A stretch of DNA of 64,000 bases from Neelides folsomi (taxonomy: Eukaryota > Arthropoda > Collembola > Neelipleona > Neelidae), in NCBI GenBank assembly GCA_034687125.1, contig JAQGBZ010000197.1:52944-116943 (forward strand). The letters are read 5' to 3'. The translations under genes were made by a program, and so were the position numbers. Below, piece after piece: positions 1-15,313 of this stretch. The notes under the pieces were generated by a model. It was given only the letters and a program-made list of their open reading frames with translations. It was not told the DNA's origin and did not search any database. The stretch's first letter is position 1; each line of letters begins with the position of its first letter.

Positions 1-3000
1 AGAGGAAATCCCAATTTAAAAAAAATCAGATATCCTCCGAATCTCAAATTCCTGCCTCATCTGTTCCCCCTTTTTCCATTGGCCGTTAGGTTAATCCCTT
101 TAAAAAATTAACCCTCATCTCCTCAAACGCGTAACCACTCTCTCGCCATGAGGGGAAAAATATTGACTTTCTCATTTTTCTCTCTCCCACTTCTCCCTAA
201 AGCCTCATTATCGTCAAGGATGTTTGGAGCTTAAAAAATCTTTTCCGGATCTTTAACTTTAATACACTTTGAAGTGGACCCGAGTTCTCCGATTCTTCAT
301 CTTCTTCCTCCCTCGGAAATTTCCCGGTTGGTCTGAGGGTCGGAGAAAGAAAGGGAAATATTAATTATAATAGCTGTAGTGGGAGGGTTGTAAATGAGGG
401 TTTTGGGAGTGAGGGCCGATTAAGAATTATCTTCCTATCATATTTATGGTTATTGTGAGGAATGGGGGCCAGGGTGAGATTCATTTTTCCATCGCCCGAT
501 CCCAAGTCAATCCCCACATGGATTAAGTTGAAGGGAGAAATGTATCACAATAGCCCGTAGCGGCCCTTTTGTTCCTCTCAGGCCCCTCCGCACTACCCCT
601 AATGCCACACGGCCAAATGCATCAAGACTCAACGGATATATGACCAATTCTCTCCTCGGTCCAAATCCATAACGTGGACATTACCCAGGAATATTCGCAT
701 AGAGGATCACATCCAGTCGCACAATGGGCATGTACATTACCCTGCCGCCCTGGATTTACGACCAATGCATGAGAGTTTGGTCGTAGTCGACCTCCGCGTG
801 GCGGATTATCTTCATATGCGGAGATGTCCCGATGTTTTCATAGAATATGCCTCGGACAGGGATCCCTCATGGGAAAAGGAAGAAGATTACAAGTAGGCGA
901 ATCAATCCTAGAGACTCATAAAGTAAATAATGTACCATGGCCCGTAACTCAATTTCCACAATATTCCCATACTTATCTTCCGTATAGATTTAACTTGGTT
1001 TATTATTATACTCCCAAACCTACCGCCGTTGTTTTCCCATTCGCATTCCCCAATTTTTCCCTTTAGCACAAGAACTTCATTGTTCGAGGCATATTTATGC
1101 AAATTCCGTACATGTGTGCTTACACTTGAATTATTACGTGTGGTTAATGAATGGAATAAAATAATGAAATTAGTAATCGCACGGTCTGAACACTGTTGAT
1201 GGAGATAGGGAAATTATTATTGTTAGTTGGGAGCTCCGCTTTCACTTTATCCTCAATTCACATATTAGTCCTAATTGGCTCAACGGCTCAACGACCAGGT
1301 AAAAGTACAAACGAGTGGGGAAATATTTTTATTGAGTTGTTTAGATTTATTCAAATATCCTCTTTATCAACCTAACGGGGAATCGACCTTAACTCTAATA
1401 CCAACATACCACGAATTTATTTTCAATGAGTCTCCGGGTCATGTGTGGGTATTTATAAGGGCATGAGAGGTGAGGTATAGATTATAGATGATGTATCGGG
1501 GAAGTGTAAGGGTCAAAGCGCAACAGCGGGATGGAAGGGATTTCTAAAGGAATTTATACGATCCCTTTTGAACACCTCCAGGCTTTTTATTGAAGTGTGA
1601 GGTAAGCGGATTCTCCTTCCATCCTTATTATGGTTTTCTAAGGCATCGCCCCCTTTGCTCTCCTACCATTATATTTCATAAAAGGGACCCATCCGCCTGC
1701 CCATGAGAAAATAAACTCCCATCCTTCATCTTCTCCTTTTCACATTTAACCAAGATGTCAATTGTGTTTCATCACGTTCCGGAATAAAAGTCCACAATCC
1801 GAGCTTTCTTGCCTTTCTTCTCATAACACATTAATAACATAATAAGGGGACGAGGAGTTATTGTCTGCATCCTTAAATCATTCTCGATTATAACAATTGT
1901 AGATAATAAATACATAATAGGTTAATTTAAATAACCATTTAATTATTAACTAATTGTAAATACATCTTTAACTACAAATATTGTATTAATACATCCAACC
2001 AAACCTTACTTGTATAAGTTATATGTTATAGTATTTTGTTGTATTTATGTAAATGTAATGTAGTTAATACTTTGAGTAGTTTGTTAAGTGTTTATTTTGT
2101 ATTACAAACATTTTTGATGGGTTGAATTGAAGCTATTGGATTACTAGAAATGGAGGAGGATCAAATGGAAATGAAGTGATTCATTTAGTAATAAGTAATT
2201 AGTCTTCAGTCCTGTGAAAGTCCCGAATATAAGGCCCATATAAAATGGAATTGAGGAAGTATTAGCGGGTGAGTGAGGGGGGTATAAAACGATATTTATT
2301 GTGAGGAGGATTTTGATGTTGGGGTCGCCATACGGAGGGAGGTGACCAACACCTCAGGGTCTCACACATCTGCTCCCACTTCCTTTGTCCTCCACTTAAT
2401 TGACCGAAACTCTCCACATTCAGCATATGACAAATTTGCCGACTTTTTAAAACGTCGTTACCCTCCGCTCATTCTCTGACGCCCTTTGAGGAAAATCTCG
2501 CCTCGGAGCTTCGACTAAATGGGGACACGCTGACTGAAACACTCGGAACTTTTTAAAATACTCTCAGCTTCCATTCCCCATTCTACAATCATATATAGCT
2601 CTTTATCCATTCGCAATAAACCGTTCGACCGTAAATGAACCGATGACAAATTGTCCCTATGACCAAATACAATATTGATGTACTATCCTGGATGGAAAGC
2701 ATATCTTTGGAAAATTAGCTCCTATTAAACAATTCATTGTAGAGTGAAGAGTCATCATAATTCAAAAAATAGGAAGAATGTAAAAGCTATAATAATATAT
2801 AGCTTTATGAACGATGTATGTACATTTGTACATGCATAAACATTACGGAGTGTAATAATCTAATGTTATATGAATTAGCGTTTGAGAGGGGGACGTGTGA
2901 GGGACTTTTGACACGGCGGCGACTCCTATTGTCCTCGAGGTCTCGGAGTCTCTTGTTGACATTGTAGCTCAGCCGGAGGACGTCTCGTCAGAGATGCCCG

Positions 3001-6000
3001 GGGTGAGTTCCTGGGTCATGAGAGTGCCAATTGTGATCCATTCTTTCCTCCAACCACTTGTCGACCTCATGGAGCGACATTACGCTCTTTTGACTCTCTC
3101 CAGGAATCACCCGGACACTATTGAACAACGGATCCAGAGAAAACTTCCCCTCCCTTCCTATCATGAGAGACTCACGATGAACCAAGATCTGGTGAGGGAA
3201 TCTACGGGAAACTTTAACCTCGCCTGCTCAATCTCAAGGTGAGGCACAAAGAATCTTCGTGATGGTAAAAGAAATTTCTTTCTACTTCCTCCTCTCACTC
3301 TCTTCTATATCTCGAGGAGATGAAGGAATGAAAAGGATGGGAAGAACAATAAATAAAAATAAAAATACAATTTACAATACCATTCAACCACATTACCATT
3401 GATCCGCATGATGTTCAAAAAGATTTAAATTCAATTTTCATCAATTTCATTCATATTGGCAAATTTATTGCTAGCGGTTTATTTTTTTCAATGTCTTTCA
3501 TGCTTCTTTACAATAATCAAGAGATTAATACTAAAAACTACAATGAGAAAAATTATTTTAATAAAATATTTATAATTTTTAGGTTGGGGTTAAAGTTTGC
3601 AATTTGAACTTTATTACTTTATTATAAAATAAATACCTGTAGGTCTTACATACTAACATTAAGTATTTACATATAAATAAATACCCATAGTATGTACAAT
3701 TATACTGGTTATATGGTATACTGCTAGACGCATTTTATTGAAAAGATTGCAAGTTTGCAATTTTGACTTCCCATAGAAGGCACTTGGGAATTGCCTACCT
3801 ACATGTGTATAAGTTTTCCCTTGTGGTCGGAGGTGAGAATGCGGGTGGTTCTGAGAATTTGGCGAAGAATGCTGACAATCCGGATTTGAAGAGCGCATCC
3901 TGTCAGGTAAGATTGATGGGGCGGAGAGTTGCAATGCACACTCGTCTGAATTACATCCATTGACTAACTCGGTGGTTCATTTGTGGAAGTGTAAATGAAA
4001 GGTAGGTTCATCTCCTTAAGACTGATGTGAAGTGGAGGGAGCGGGAGGGGAATTTCGGGGCGCATGGTCCTCGTTAAATCAATGGAGGAAAGGGTCGGAG
4101 TTTTCCTCTCCCACCTTCCTGCCCCGCTCACTCCCACCCATGATTTGCATACAAACGAGGAGGATCCTCCCGCCTCCACCATTATCAACATCACTTGATT
4201 GAAATTGCCATTTTTATCTCTCCGACTTTCATTTGTCTTTCGGCCACCCTCTGCAAATACACGGGACACACACACTCTCGTGTCTTTCCCACTTCCCAAG
4301 AAATCGGCTCGGAATCTCCATTTGCTCCAAAACGACTTCCCACTATACCCGTCTATCTAATGTCTATACTCACCCATTTCAGCCTCATTGGCCCACGAGT
4401 TCAATTCAAGCGTTTCATTTCCTCAAGAATTATTTCCACTCTTCCGCTCAACTTCTGGTCTCTATTCAATCATCGAAATTATAGAGATTACCTTTACATT
4501 TCCATTGTCTTCATTAATTCCTCATTCACTTGGAGATGAAAAGAGCAAGGATCATTCCAAGCTTGTAAACCAGATTAATTACTCCGCATCCTTTCATCCA
4601 TATAGACATATTCATACTTACATGGGCAGAATGTTAAATGTCGCCTGAGATTCATTAAAGAACAAATTCGTACAAGTTTACACATATCGTTTTAAACGTG
4701 TTTGCTCCTCATTCACTTCCCATATACAATTACGTACAGAAGTAATACATTTAAGTATGGGGCTGCTTATTCTTTGCGCTATTAGTCAAGGAATTGAACA
4801 TTAAACAACATTTATTTTCAATGTTTCGATTGCCATCGCTCAAGTTCAGAGGAAATGAGATAGGGGCACATTAAAATGTAGATCATAGTTGTATAGCAAA
4901 TCACCAACTGTCAACTCATATTCTTCTCCTGCATCCAAAGAGCGCGAAATGGCCATATAATTTATATGGTTTATATGGAGAACCTCACCTGACCGGGTGA
5001 CCTTATTAATTAACCCAATGAATGCTCATCGAGGTTCATGCTCATATTTGTTAGCGTGAGTTTTTATTACAAGTGAAGCAGCTCCTTGAAGTCCATTGAG
5101 CGAGTTGATATGACTTTAACTCTCCTCTTTCTCTTTCACATTCTCCGTCATCAAATTATTCAAATGGAGTCGCTGAAACAATGCCAAGGAAATTTATCCT
5201 TGTCTTCCCCTCCTTGGATCACCTTACACTTACTGAGGGCTATGGAGGTTCTGTTGTGTCTTGCCGGACTTCTTTTCATCTCAGGTTCCTCCGTCCGAAT
5301 CGGGAGGAAACAATGAAAAGATCCACTTGAAGGCGAAGCGCGAAGAGACGTCACCATAATAGAAATGGTAATGGGAGTGGATGTAAAGTTGGCCCAACTT
5401 CTCCTGATTTATTTGGGAGCATCACTGTGAGGGTGACTCAACTTTTTAGGCTCCGATGGAATATACCATACTTAATTTATTGCCCCCCCTCTTTCTTCTT
5501 GCGGTTGAGGCGCGGAGTTTTATATGAACCCGAGTGCTATCGTCGGGAGGAACTGGAGAGAGCTGGAGAGAATCCATTGGCTAATTGAATTAGCCAATTT
5601 CCCTGATTGCACATTTTTATGGCCAGCAACGTCCTCTGATTTCCCCCCATATACAATCTCCCCTATGAGGTAATGGGTGTAAAGTGTAATGGGGGAGCTT
5701 CTGTGGGGAACCGTGTGTTGACCGCAGAAAGTACTAATCCACCTAATTTACTACACAACCTCTGCCCCTCCTCGAATCCTCTGTACTTGGAATATTACAT
5801 GGCAATCTTGTTGGTCGTTCCTTGTGTGGTTTCACGTTGCTGTTCAAATTCCTTCAGACTGGAAATTATACAATGGGACTAGAAACACTTAACAATATAG
5901 GGATCAACCGCACAGTTTTTTCATCCTGAGCGAGAGAATCTTTGCCTTGTCTTGTAGAACCCAATAAATGTCGGGAAGTAATGAATGTTGCAATGAATTC

Positions 6001-8379
6001 TATATTCATTACATCGTTTGTTCTCCTTCTAACGAGCTTAGCCAATTTATTTCATTACAAATCTCTTATAAATGCTCACAGGATATTTCCAATTCACTCT
6101 TTTTCATATCCAGAAGCTCCCCATTAACTTGATTGAAAGATGTATAAATATGAATTCGCAATGTTTGTGAAATTTACTGTTGAAATTAATATAATGTGTT
6201 TTCCTCGTTATGATCATTACTCATTAAAAGTAACATAAGATAAGCACTTGCTTAACACGTTTAAACTTTTCATGCTTCTGGATTCCATCCATTGGATGGG
6301 CGAAAGCAAGAATTTTGCATTTACTCTACTTTATCTGCATAAATGTAAAAAACCTATGTTAAATTCTCTTAAATTAAAACACGTATTTTCTCAAAATCAT
6401 ATAAATAATAACTACACTAACTTTTTAAACTTTTCAATGATAATCTTCATCTATAAAATATATCCCTAATTAATTATAAATTGGAATTTTGATTTTAAAT
6501 ATGGCTGGATTTAAATATTTACTAATTTTGCATACATGAAAATTCTATTATACTATACAATAGATAGCACATTAGTAATAAAATCCTATAAATAGAGCTA
6601 AATTATATTATGTAATTCCTTTTCCAATGCGAATGATTTATTTAATAAAGGTCAACATGAACAATGAAATAACCAAGTTTTGGCAAATAAATAAATTAAT
6701 GAATGAACAATAGAAGCGTGGATTCGCATGGAACCTAACGTTCCGAAACTTGTGAGACTCATTAGTTTGAGCGAGTTCCGGGTAGTTTGTAGAAGTGATT
6801 TATTGGATTCGAACCGCGGTGGAATAACTAGCTTAAAAGCTGGGCCGGAAACCACATAAGGGGAGGCATTAAGAGGCCGAGGCTGAAAATTTGGATTAAT
6901 GCGAGTTGACATACCCTCGTTGTGATTGTCTGGGGGATTCGGTCCTCATTGAGCATCAGAGCCGACGTTGGGGTGGTGGGATTTTGGGCTTGATTCGAGT
7001 GTGAAGATCCCATGATTCTCGCTCTCATCGGGACGCCTCACCCACTCATCTTCAACCAGAGGGTATAATAATGAGGATCCAGGGGAATCTCTCACTCCTC
7101 AAAGCTTTCCCGGCTTCGACGTGCTCGGAATTTGACAAGAATCTTCCGCGAATCCTCCCAATGTGTAACGGGAGGAGATATAGGCAGAAAAGCTCAAATT
7201 TCTCATCTCGCGCTGACGTGTGAGATCCCAGATACGTACAAATGTCGGGGATGATCAATAAATGTATCATTCCACCGCGACGGCCATTAATTATCTCTCC
7301 TCATTATCCTCTTATCTTTCATCCATCAACAGTCTATTACTTATTAATTACCGCCCCCGTTCCCCATTAACTTCCCCCATCCATACTCTCCTTAATTTAT
7401 GGGGGGAGAATCAGAGAGGAGGAAAAAGTGGGTAGGCGAAAATGAGGAATAAATTAGCATAAAGGATTCAATTAAACTTTCTTTCCCCTCCTCGTAAATT
7501 TGTCACGAGGGCGGAGGAAGAAGCTCAGGAACTTTTTTTGCCAGCGGTCGGAGCGAGCTGAGGAAAAAGAAAAACTATTTTAATCAACACATTTTTCACA
7601 AGGAGAAATTTTTTCGTATAATGAGAGGGAGGCGAAGAAAAGAAGCTCTTCATCAACCGCCGAGAAATGAAAATGTATTCAAAACTCCGGGTGATTCCTG
7701 GATGTGCGAGAAACTTTTTTATTCTCCCACTTTTCCCCATTAGAAAGATTATGAGGGTGCAGGTAGTGAAAGGACGTTTAGCCTTTTAGTCTCTGCGGGG
7801 CGGAGAATCTCTCTTTCACATACATTCATTTTTTCTCTCCAACCCCGGGAAGAGTTTTAAGAAGATTTGCAGAGAGTTATGGCGGCGAGCGAACCACCGA
7901 CGGCGGCCTCGCCCATTAGGCAATATGATAATGAAGGAATCACCAACTTCCCCCCGCGACAGTGAGAAAGATCCCGGAATCAAGAAACAATAAAGGACGG
8001 CATTCTCAAGTAAAAACTCTCCGCTATTATCTCCCACATAGGACATATACACCGGAATTACATATATCATGGGGCCCTTACGCTCCGAGAGATGATTGAT
8101 GAGTTGGAGGCCCAAAGACCCGGGTACGTTTCCCTTGACCATTCTTCCCCATGTTTCCGGGCGGGTGGTGAGAGTGGGACGATCGGTTATTTATGGTAAT
8201 TCTCACCAAGAGATGAAACGTCTTCATCACCAGTCCCTCACACACTTGAACCTTTTTATATATAACTCATATCTAATCTAAAGAATAAAAATGATATCGG
8301 TGCTCATTTCCGATCGAGTCCCTCAGTTCGCCACTTCAAGCTCCATTAGGATAAAACATCATATAGGAAATAGCTATAA

Positions 8380-8417
8380 AGATATCTGTACTTATATTAG
8401 ATATCTGTCCTTGTATT
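8380..8417. repeat. Two-copy 19-bp tandem repeat
   Basis: Two adjacent copies of a 19-bp unit starting AGATATCTGT and differing at two positions, followed by a short AGAT tail. It is a minor local duplication with no visible function. Confidence 0.6.
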
Positions 8418-11400
8418 AGATAGATAGGAAATAAAAGCTTGTCCCATAGATCATCCCTCACACACGCTTTCATAAATACACAAATCTGGTAATGATACAA
8501 CGACGGCGTGACGACGTGATCTTGTCTCTTCTATAGGGACTATGGTTCCAGGAAATGAACCTCAGCGTATGTATTTAAGCGACCAGTGAAGGTGGTGTGT
8601 TTGGATGGGAAAGAGAAAGGGGGATGATACGGAACTCATTATTCCGGAACTGCGCCCCGTTTTTTATCCCTTTAAACTCTGAGGGGGCTTTCGTCGAGTG
8701 AATGTGAGAGTTGAAACCCCCCATTAGCATCGGAGCCCTTCTTCCGCTCTGGAGTTTTCTCGGGGGGAAAGTCTCCCATTGGCCATACATTGAACATAGC
8801 CATGCCCCGGCGCCCACACGAGCCGGGTCCTCAAAACCAGGACGGAATAGAAGAAGAAAACCTAATTGTATGCGACTTGCAGATGAGGAACGTCATTTGA
8901 AAATCTAATGGCTCATTGAGGATTCCCCATATAAAGTCGAGGCTCGGAAAAACATTGCTTTTAGTATAAACTCAAATTCCATCCGTTCAACATCCTTTAA
9001 AATTTTCCCTTCCTCTCGGCCAGCCGCGAAACTTTCGGACAGTCGGAACACAATGGCCGTGAAATAACTTGAGCCTCCTTTAATAAGCAGAACAAATAAG
9101 AATTTCCTACACACAAAGTTGGTTCTTTTTTCACCATCTCTGCCAAATTGATCTAATACATTATTGTTCTTTATAATATTTCCATCTACATACTTTATAC
9201 GTGCTCGTAGTCTCCGTCGATAAAGTTGAAGTAAAATTTGAACAAATAGAATTCCACTGAGCAAATTCCCTTAAATTGAACATGAAGAAACGAGTCAAAG
9301 AAGTTTTAAAAAATAAGGCAAAGTGAATTTGAACAATAGTCAATAGTCTAAACAAGGTTTTGTACCATATATCCTCAACGAATATTTATATAAAATCTAA
9401 GTATATCAAACTAGCCGTGTTTAACAATATAAGCCCATACAGGTTCTCCAAATTTTGTGCAAGTATTTATAGTACATTTGTCTTAGGGAGAAAAGTAACG
9501 TTGTATACAAAGGCACGTTGGGAGTAAATAAATGTAAAAAAGGGAGAAAGTTTGTACGGATGAAAAAATTTGAATTTCGGAGGTAGTTAGTGAATAAATG
9601 GGAGGGCAGGAGAGGGAGAAATAAAGTAAATAACCGGACCTCAAACTGACCGAAAACTTTTCCAAGATTAAATTATAAAGTCAATTCGGGGAGGGAATTG
9701 CAGAGAGATGGAGAGCACAATTGAAGATCTACAATATATTTATTCTCCTCCTACCCATGTTGTACTACACATCGGAGTATAAAAGATCTCCACACAGATG
9801 TAAATATCCTCCCTGTAGCATTAGAGGTCCATATGTGAGTGGGAGTCATTGAGGATGTATGGGGTGGCCATATATTCCAGTTTTAGTAGGTTCATTGTGG
9901 CCGTTTACAGAGTTTAAACGAGGTTTCGGTCGGGGTCCATCCATCAATGTGTGGGCCCGATTCGGTAAAGTGCGGCAGTTGGCGAGCCAACAATGGAAGG
10001 AACGGGGAATTTGTCGTCGAAGGGCCAAAGTAACCCTTCTCATTTGTCATCTGTGATAATTAAATTACGATATTTTCATGCATGGCTGCTGTCCCTTTAC
10101 CTTTCCCCATTACCGCCCCACTACAACAAATCATGATTCGCAGGGATGAGGAGAGGAGGAGATTATGGAAGATTTTTAACATCTAATACCTTCCGCCACT
10201 CCTTGAATCTTTAACACCGCCGGACCAATTTATTATAATTCTCACGTCCACATCTTAACTCACTTAACATTGCCCTCTACACTTTTTCATACAAAATTAC
10301 CACTTTATATACAACGCTGATTAATTTTACATATTACGGCTAATTGGTCGTTTAAATGTTTAAATATTAATAATAATAATTTAATTTTGTATTATTTTTT
10401 ATATAGTGTTCGGTAAGTTAATCTTCAATCATAATATATCTAGTTTTCAAAATTAGAAAAATCAAGAATTTTTTTTTGTTTTAGTTTCATGAAGATTTAG
10501 TTAAATGAATTTATATTGTACAGGGTGCTTCAAATGTATATATGCAGAAAATTATTGCAAGTTTACGTTTTTTCAACTGATAAGAATTAACTGGGAAATT
10601 GTTGAGAGAAAGTTGAGGGAAATTGCCGTTTGTTATAAAAATGTACATTTGAGTGTTTAGTCATTGAGGTGAATGTGGGTGTGTTTGGTTGGTGATGAGA
10701 CTCATCTCTTCATCCGTTATTTTAGATGATAAAAATGAGTTTGGTGGTGAGTGGGTTGGAGAGACGATTTCTTCCCCCTTGAGAAAAAGGAGAGATAGGA
10801 GGAGCGGAATGGGGAAGCGGACCAAGATCCTACTTTGTTTATGTAGCAGTGTATGGTGGGGGAGATAAAAGTGCTTTTCCCTCCGAGAAGCCCTGTATTT
10901 TTCTGGGAAGGAAGCCCTCACCCTCAACGTCATTTGCAAGTCAAATTTTGATGCTTCGTGTACGGCTCTCGTGAATATTCAGTAGCTTCCTTTTATCTCC
11001 CAGTGTTCGCACTCCGCGTGCCACGACTCGCCCGAATCAAACTTGCCCTTTCTCCTGCACTCATTCTCATATTTTATTTACTGGGACACTACATTTCAAG
11101 AAAGTGCAATTTTTTAAATAAGATATAGGCCAATTTATATAAATAAATTATAATTTTTATTATTTACAATTACAATTAAAATTTTTCGAAATTTTAAACT
11201 AAAATTAAAAATTTTTTAAATTAAAGTATTTAATACATTGGATATTTATATTTATTTTAATAAATGAATTGAATTGTCTTATGCTGAAATATTGTTAAAA
11301 GATTTAAAAAATTAGGTTTAAAGAGTTTCACCTTTAAAGGGGAAATGCTAAAGTTTTAAAAAGATTATATTTGTGAATATTCGGGAAAGTGGGTAACCCT

Positions 11401-11457
11401 GTTTTCTCTGTCTTTTCTTCTCCCCAACAATCCTGCTTTCTGTTCTTTCTATACTTT

Positions 11458-11465
11458 GACGTCAC
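11458..11465. promoter_or_regulatory. Perfect CRE-like palindrome TGACGTCA
   Basis: The eight-base full cAMP-response element consensus, bound by bZIP factors of the CREB/ATF type, is present exactly once at this spot. It lies about 5 kb beyond the 3' end of tomosyn with no gene start recognised nearby, so regulatory relevance is unproven and a chance occurrence is possible. Confidence 0.25.
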
Positions 11466-14400
11466 GAGTGTTAAGAAACTCAGGCGCTCACCTCGTCAAA
11501 GAGTACAATGGATATATATGACAAGTTTGCTGGAAAGCAAAGTAGGATGAGAAAATCCCTTTTATAAAACCTTGAAATAATACGCAGTGCCAGATTTAAA
11601 AATTTTGACGCTTACTTTTATTATTGAAATTTCTAATTTACAGGTTTAGAATTTTTGATTATAACATTAAATGTTTCTCTCTTAATTTTCAAATTTTTAA
11701 CAGTATTAGTAAATATAAATTGAAACTTAATTTATTATCATAACCGAAAAAAAATTATTCATTTGATACGCAATTTTACAATATCACATAAATACATGTA
11801 TGTATTAAGTATATCTTGTATTATTACATTTATACAAGTGTCTATATCAGTACATACAAAATAGAGTATAGCCGCTATCATTATTATATCTATCTTAGAT
11901 TTGGTAAAAAGTAGGGTATGATAGACTATGCATGAAAGACGCAACGCAATGATTAATTTATGGAAGCGAGTGAAGTGACTTTCTTTGAAGAGAAAACGCA
12001 CGGCTTCGTCAAGTTCAGTTCAAAGAGAATGAATTAGTATACACAGGATACCTCCCAGAGTCTCAGGAATAAAATAAGAGTTAATTAAGCCACTATTCGA
12101 ATAAGTATAACATCCTTCTTACTTAATATAAGAATTCCATTTAAACCTCACTTAAATAATTTTGATTAATAAAATTCATCCTACTATTTCTTCTGTATTA
12201 TAAAAATCCTTTTAAATCAGGAACTGTTGTTGAAGCAGAGCTGGAATAAATTTTATTCCATAAAATGAAGAATTGTAATATTAAAATGTATAAATGCCTT
12301 CCAACCCGGTGATTTTCTTTAAAAGTCCTTCGAGACTGGTAGCTGATGAAGGAGATGAGTGATAGATTTGGTTAGAAGGGGAGAGATGATTGAAGTAAGT
12401 ACTCGCGGTTTAGCTGGGACCGTCAGAGTGGGGAATTGACATCGAGCCACCTCTCTTGACAGATGAAAGTGACAGGGAATGAAAATGTCGTGTTCCGGAG
12501 ACACACCATTCACGGAGGAGCGTTCACACGGAAAATTAGAAATAAACAGCTACTGGAGGGGTACAGACAACCACACCGAAGTCGACGACTCCGAATGAGA
12601 CACATGGGCGATTCATTTGAATTCCCAATCTCCTTCGTCGAATGTCGTCAAGGGGCTTCTCCCGCTCCGTCACCCTAACCCTCGTCTTATCAAACAAATT
12701 AACAAACCCTCGTTCAAAAACCTTCACCGCTTCCATCATGACAAAACAAGTCCACGTCAATTTCAATTTATCAATCCGCAAATTCACAGTCGAATGCAAA
12801 AATGAATCAAACTTCCAAACCATGCAATCAAAAAATTACTTCAGTGATAAATAGACCTTATTAAATACAAAGTAAAGTTTATTATATATACAAATACAGA
12901 TCTGTACTTATTTACTGTATGTGTGTTATCTATCTTATTTACCTAATTCTAGAAATTATTAAATAGTTAATGTGTATTCTGTAACTTAATACAAAACTAT
13001 AAAAATTTCCCTTCGGTTTATGGTCAATTGATCAATCAACAAACTCCACAAATCATACAGTTATCTGTAGATGACTTAATTAATTTTCTAAATTGAACAT
13101 ATCTTAATTATATGTGCATAAATGTGCTTGGCTTATCTAAACCAAAAGGACAATTCCTTGATGGGAAACTGTGAAATTGGAGAATGGATTATAAGAGGAA
13201 ACAATGGGTATACTTATGAAGGATTAGATTGTTCCTTCGCGGTTTGATGAAATGAGTTGGGGGTAAACCTCGTGCGTTTATCGCGACTCTGCGGCTTCCT
13301 ATTTCTCCGAGATGAGGATCTGCGATAGGAAGTAATGGAGAGCTTGGAACCTTCACATTTACTCCTCCTCATCATCATCTGAGGTTTCGGAGGGAGGGTG
13401 AAAGGGGAAAGGGTTTTGACAGCCGTGCGGCAGCGGGAGAAAGCAATTAAAAAGTGAGGGAAACAGCTGGGCCGAAGAAATCTCGGTGCACCACACTCAC
13501 ACACAGACGACGACCACGCCGACGACGACAACGGAAAATGAAGTAGGAGGGAGAAGTTGGGTCCTACAAAACTTATAGTACCTCGTAGATCATATGTAGA
13601 GAGAGAATAATATTCCCTTGGGGCTCTATTACTCGCCTATCGCCCCTCCACCCGCCTATAACTGGTCATCATTTCCAATTCAATAAGGTTCTCCGTCTTG
13701 CGGTCATAATATAATGGATTCGCCTCCTTGTAAAGTATAATGCGGTGGGGATGATGGAGAACGAACCGCTCCCACATACACACACATACAACCCGCCGGA
13801 TGAACCGAATATCTTCAATGCATAATGATGCCGAGGGAAGCGTCGGTCGCACAGCAAAGGATTTTGGTCCTGAAAAGCTTATATGGTTTACTTCAAGAAA
13901 TATTCCTGCTCTTTCCGCTCACCTTTTCCCCTAAATCGATTCATCAGGGGCTTATACGCACTTCAATATATATTTCACGTACACGATCAAATCCTCCAAG
14001 TAAATATATACGACCCATTCCAAAGTAAATTTAAACAAAATCCCCTGGTTCTCTTTCCAATTCAATTTTAAATTATCATTTTCTGACAAATAAGAATAAT
14101 TCATCATTCGGTTCAACTTCAATACAAATCATGTCAAATAATTATGTTTAAATTTTTTTTCAATATTCAAGAATGAACCTTTTAATAATTTTTTTAATTT
14201 TTAAAATATTAAAAAAATCCAATATTCAATACAGTTTGATCTTCTAATCGTACTGTTATTAAAATTTTAAAATTACAATTTCTGGCATATTATAAAAATT
14301 GATTATTAATAATTTGGTAGGTAATGGACTTGAATGAATGAAGCAAAACAAGTAAAAAGAGAAATAATAAAGAGAAATAATAAGCCAAAATGAAAAGGCG

Positions 14401-15254
14401 TTCGGTTTCTGCCGGGGTCTTTGAAAGTTCTATATTGTGTTTGATGTCTTGAATGTAATAGGATCTGGTCCTTTGACTATTCCTTTGACTATCCCTTTGC
14501 CATAGTCTACGTCCAAGTCAGGGCTGGTGAATCTCTCGACGCCAATTACGGTAAAAGGTAGAGTTTTTATTGAATCCGATAGGGCGAGAGCGGCCGTTGT
14601 CGACAGAGACATAAATAAGAGTCAAATGCAGGGGTGTTTGAGTTGCTCGTATTTCTCTTGGCCAGCTCATCATCTTCCCATATAACTCAAGATAAGTGGG
14701 CGAAGGAAAAAGCTGAAGTTCCTCATTACCATTTTTCACTCATTTCCCCTCACATTCCCCTTCTGTTTCAGACGAAGAGGAGTTAAATCATCGGAGAATG
14801 AAATTCTCTTTGGCACAACCTCCTCCGAAACACGAACAAACAGAGAGGGCCGAATGAGGATATAAAACATAAACAATCCCATCGCTTCGCTCTCCCGAGA
14901 AGATGAAAAGGACGAGAGAAACAAATTGGTAAAGAGACGGCAAGGGCCGACGACAACTCTGACCGACTCCATTAGTGTGAAGAATCAAACACGAGGGAAT
15001 CCAATAAAGAATCCCCTTTCCAAAACTCCTTTTGATCTTTCCATTAACACGGGGAACGAGATTCACACTCGAAGTGTTATCCTTATTAATATATTTATAT
15101 AGAAATACTCCAGCCTTTTGCTCTCGTTCACGTCCACAATCTCCAACTGCCATCTCACATCTCTTACCCTAAAGAGGAAATTATACACCAAAGACATGAT
15201 TAAAAGTAAATCAAGCAAGTTATTAAAACAAAAAAGATACATAAAAATTAAAAG

Positions 15255-15313
15255 CTTAATGGACTCAAAAGACTTGGACTTAAAAGACAAAAGACTTAAT
15301 GGACTTAAAAGAT
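15255..15313. repeat. Short degenerate direct repeats
   Basis: A 19-bp unit beginning CTTAATGGACT recurs 40 bp later with two changes, with partial copies (GACTT..AAAAGA) between them. It looks like a decayed small tandem array in non-coding DNA. Confidence 0.5.

Noticed and set aside
2960-3030. tRNA-like A box (TAGCTCAGCCGG)
   Set aside because: The A box fits the consensus, but there is no D-stem partner, no acceptor stem and no proper B box at the right distance.
4195-4648. Cluster of overlapping plus-strand ORFs up to 114 codons
   Set aside because: Three frames are open over the same pyrimidine-rich DNA, composition is Ser/Ile/Phe-biased and no domain or splice structure is seen, so chance openness is likelier.
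6790-6860. tRNA-like B box (GGTTCGAATCC on the minus strand)
   Set aside because: The B-box match is exact, but the T-stem does not pair, no A box or acceptor stem is found upstream, and the following bases do not complete a cloverleaf.
12460-13531. Minus-strand ORFs of 95 and 105 codons, the second Arg/Ser-rich
   Set aside because: No recognisable domain, both strands open in places, no coherent splice chain; possibly untranslated or spurious.
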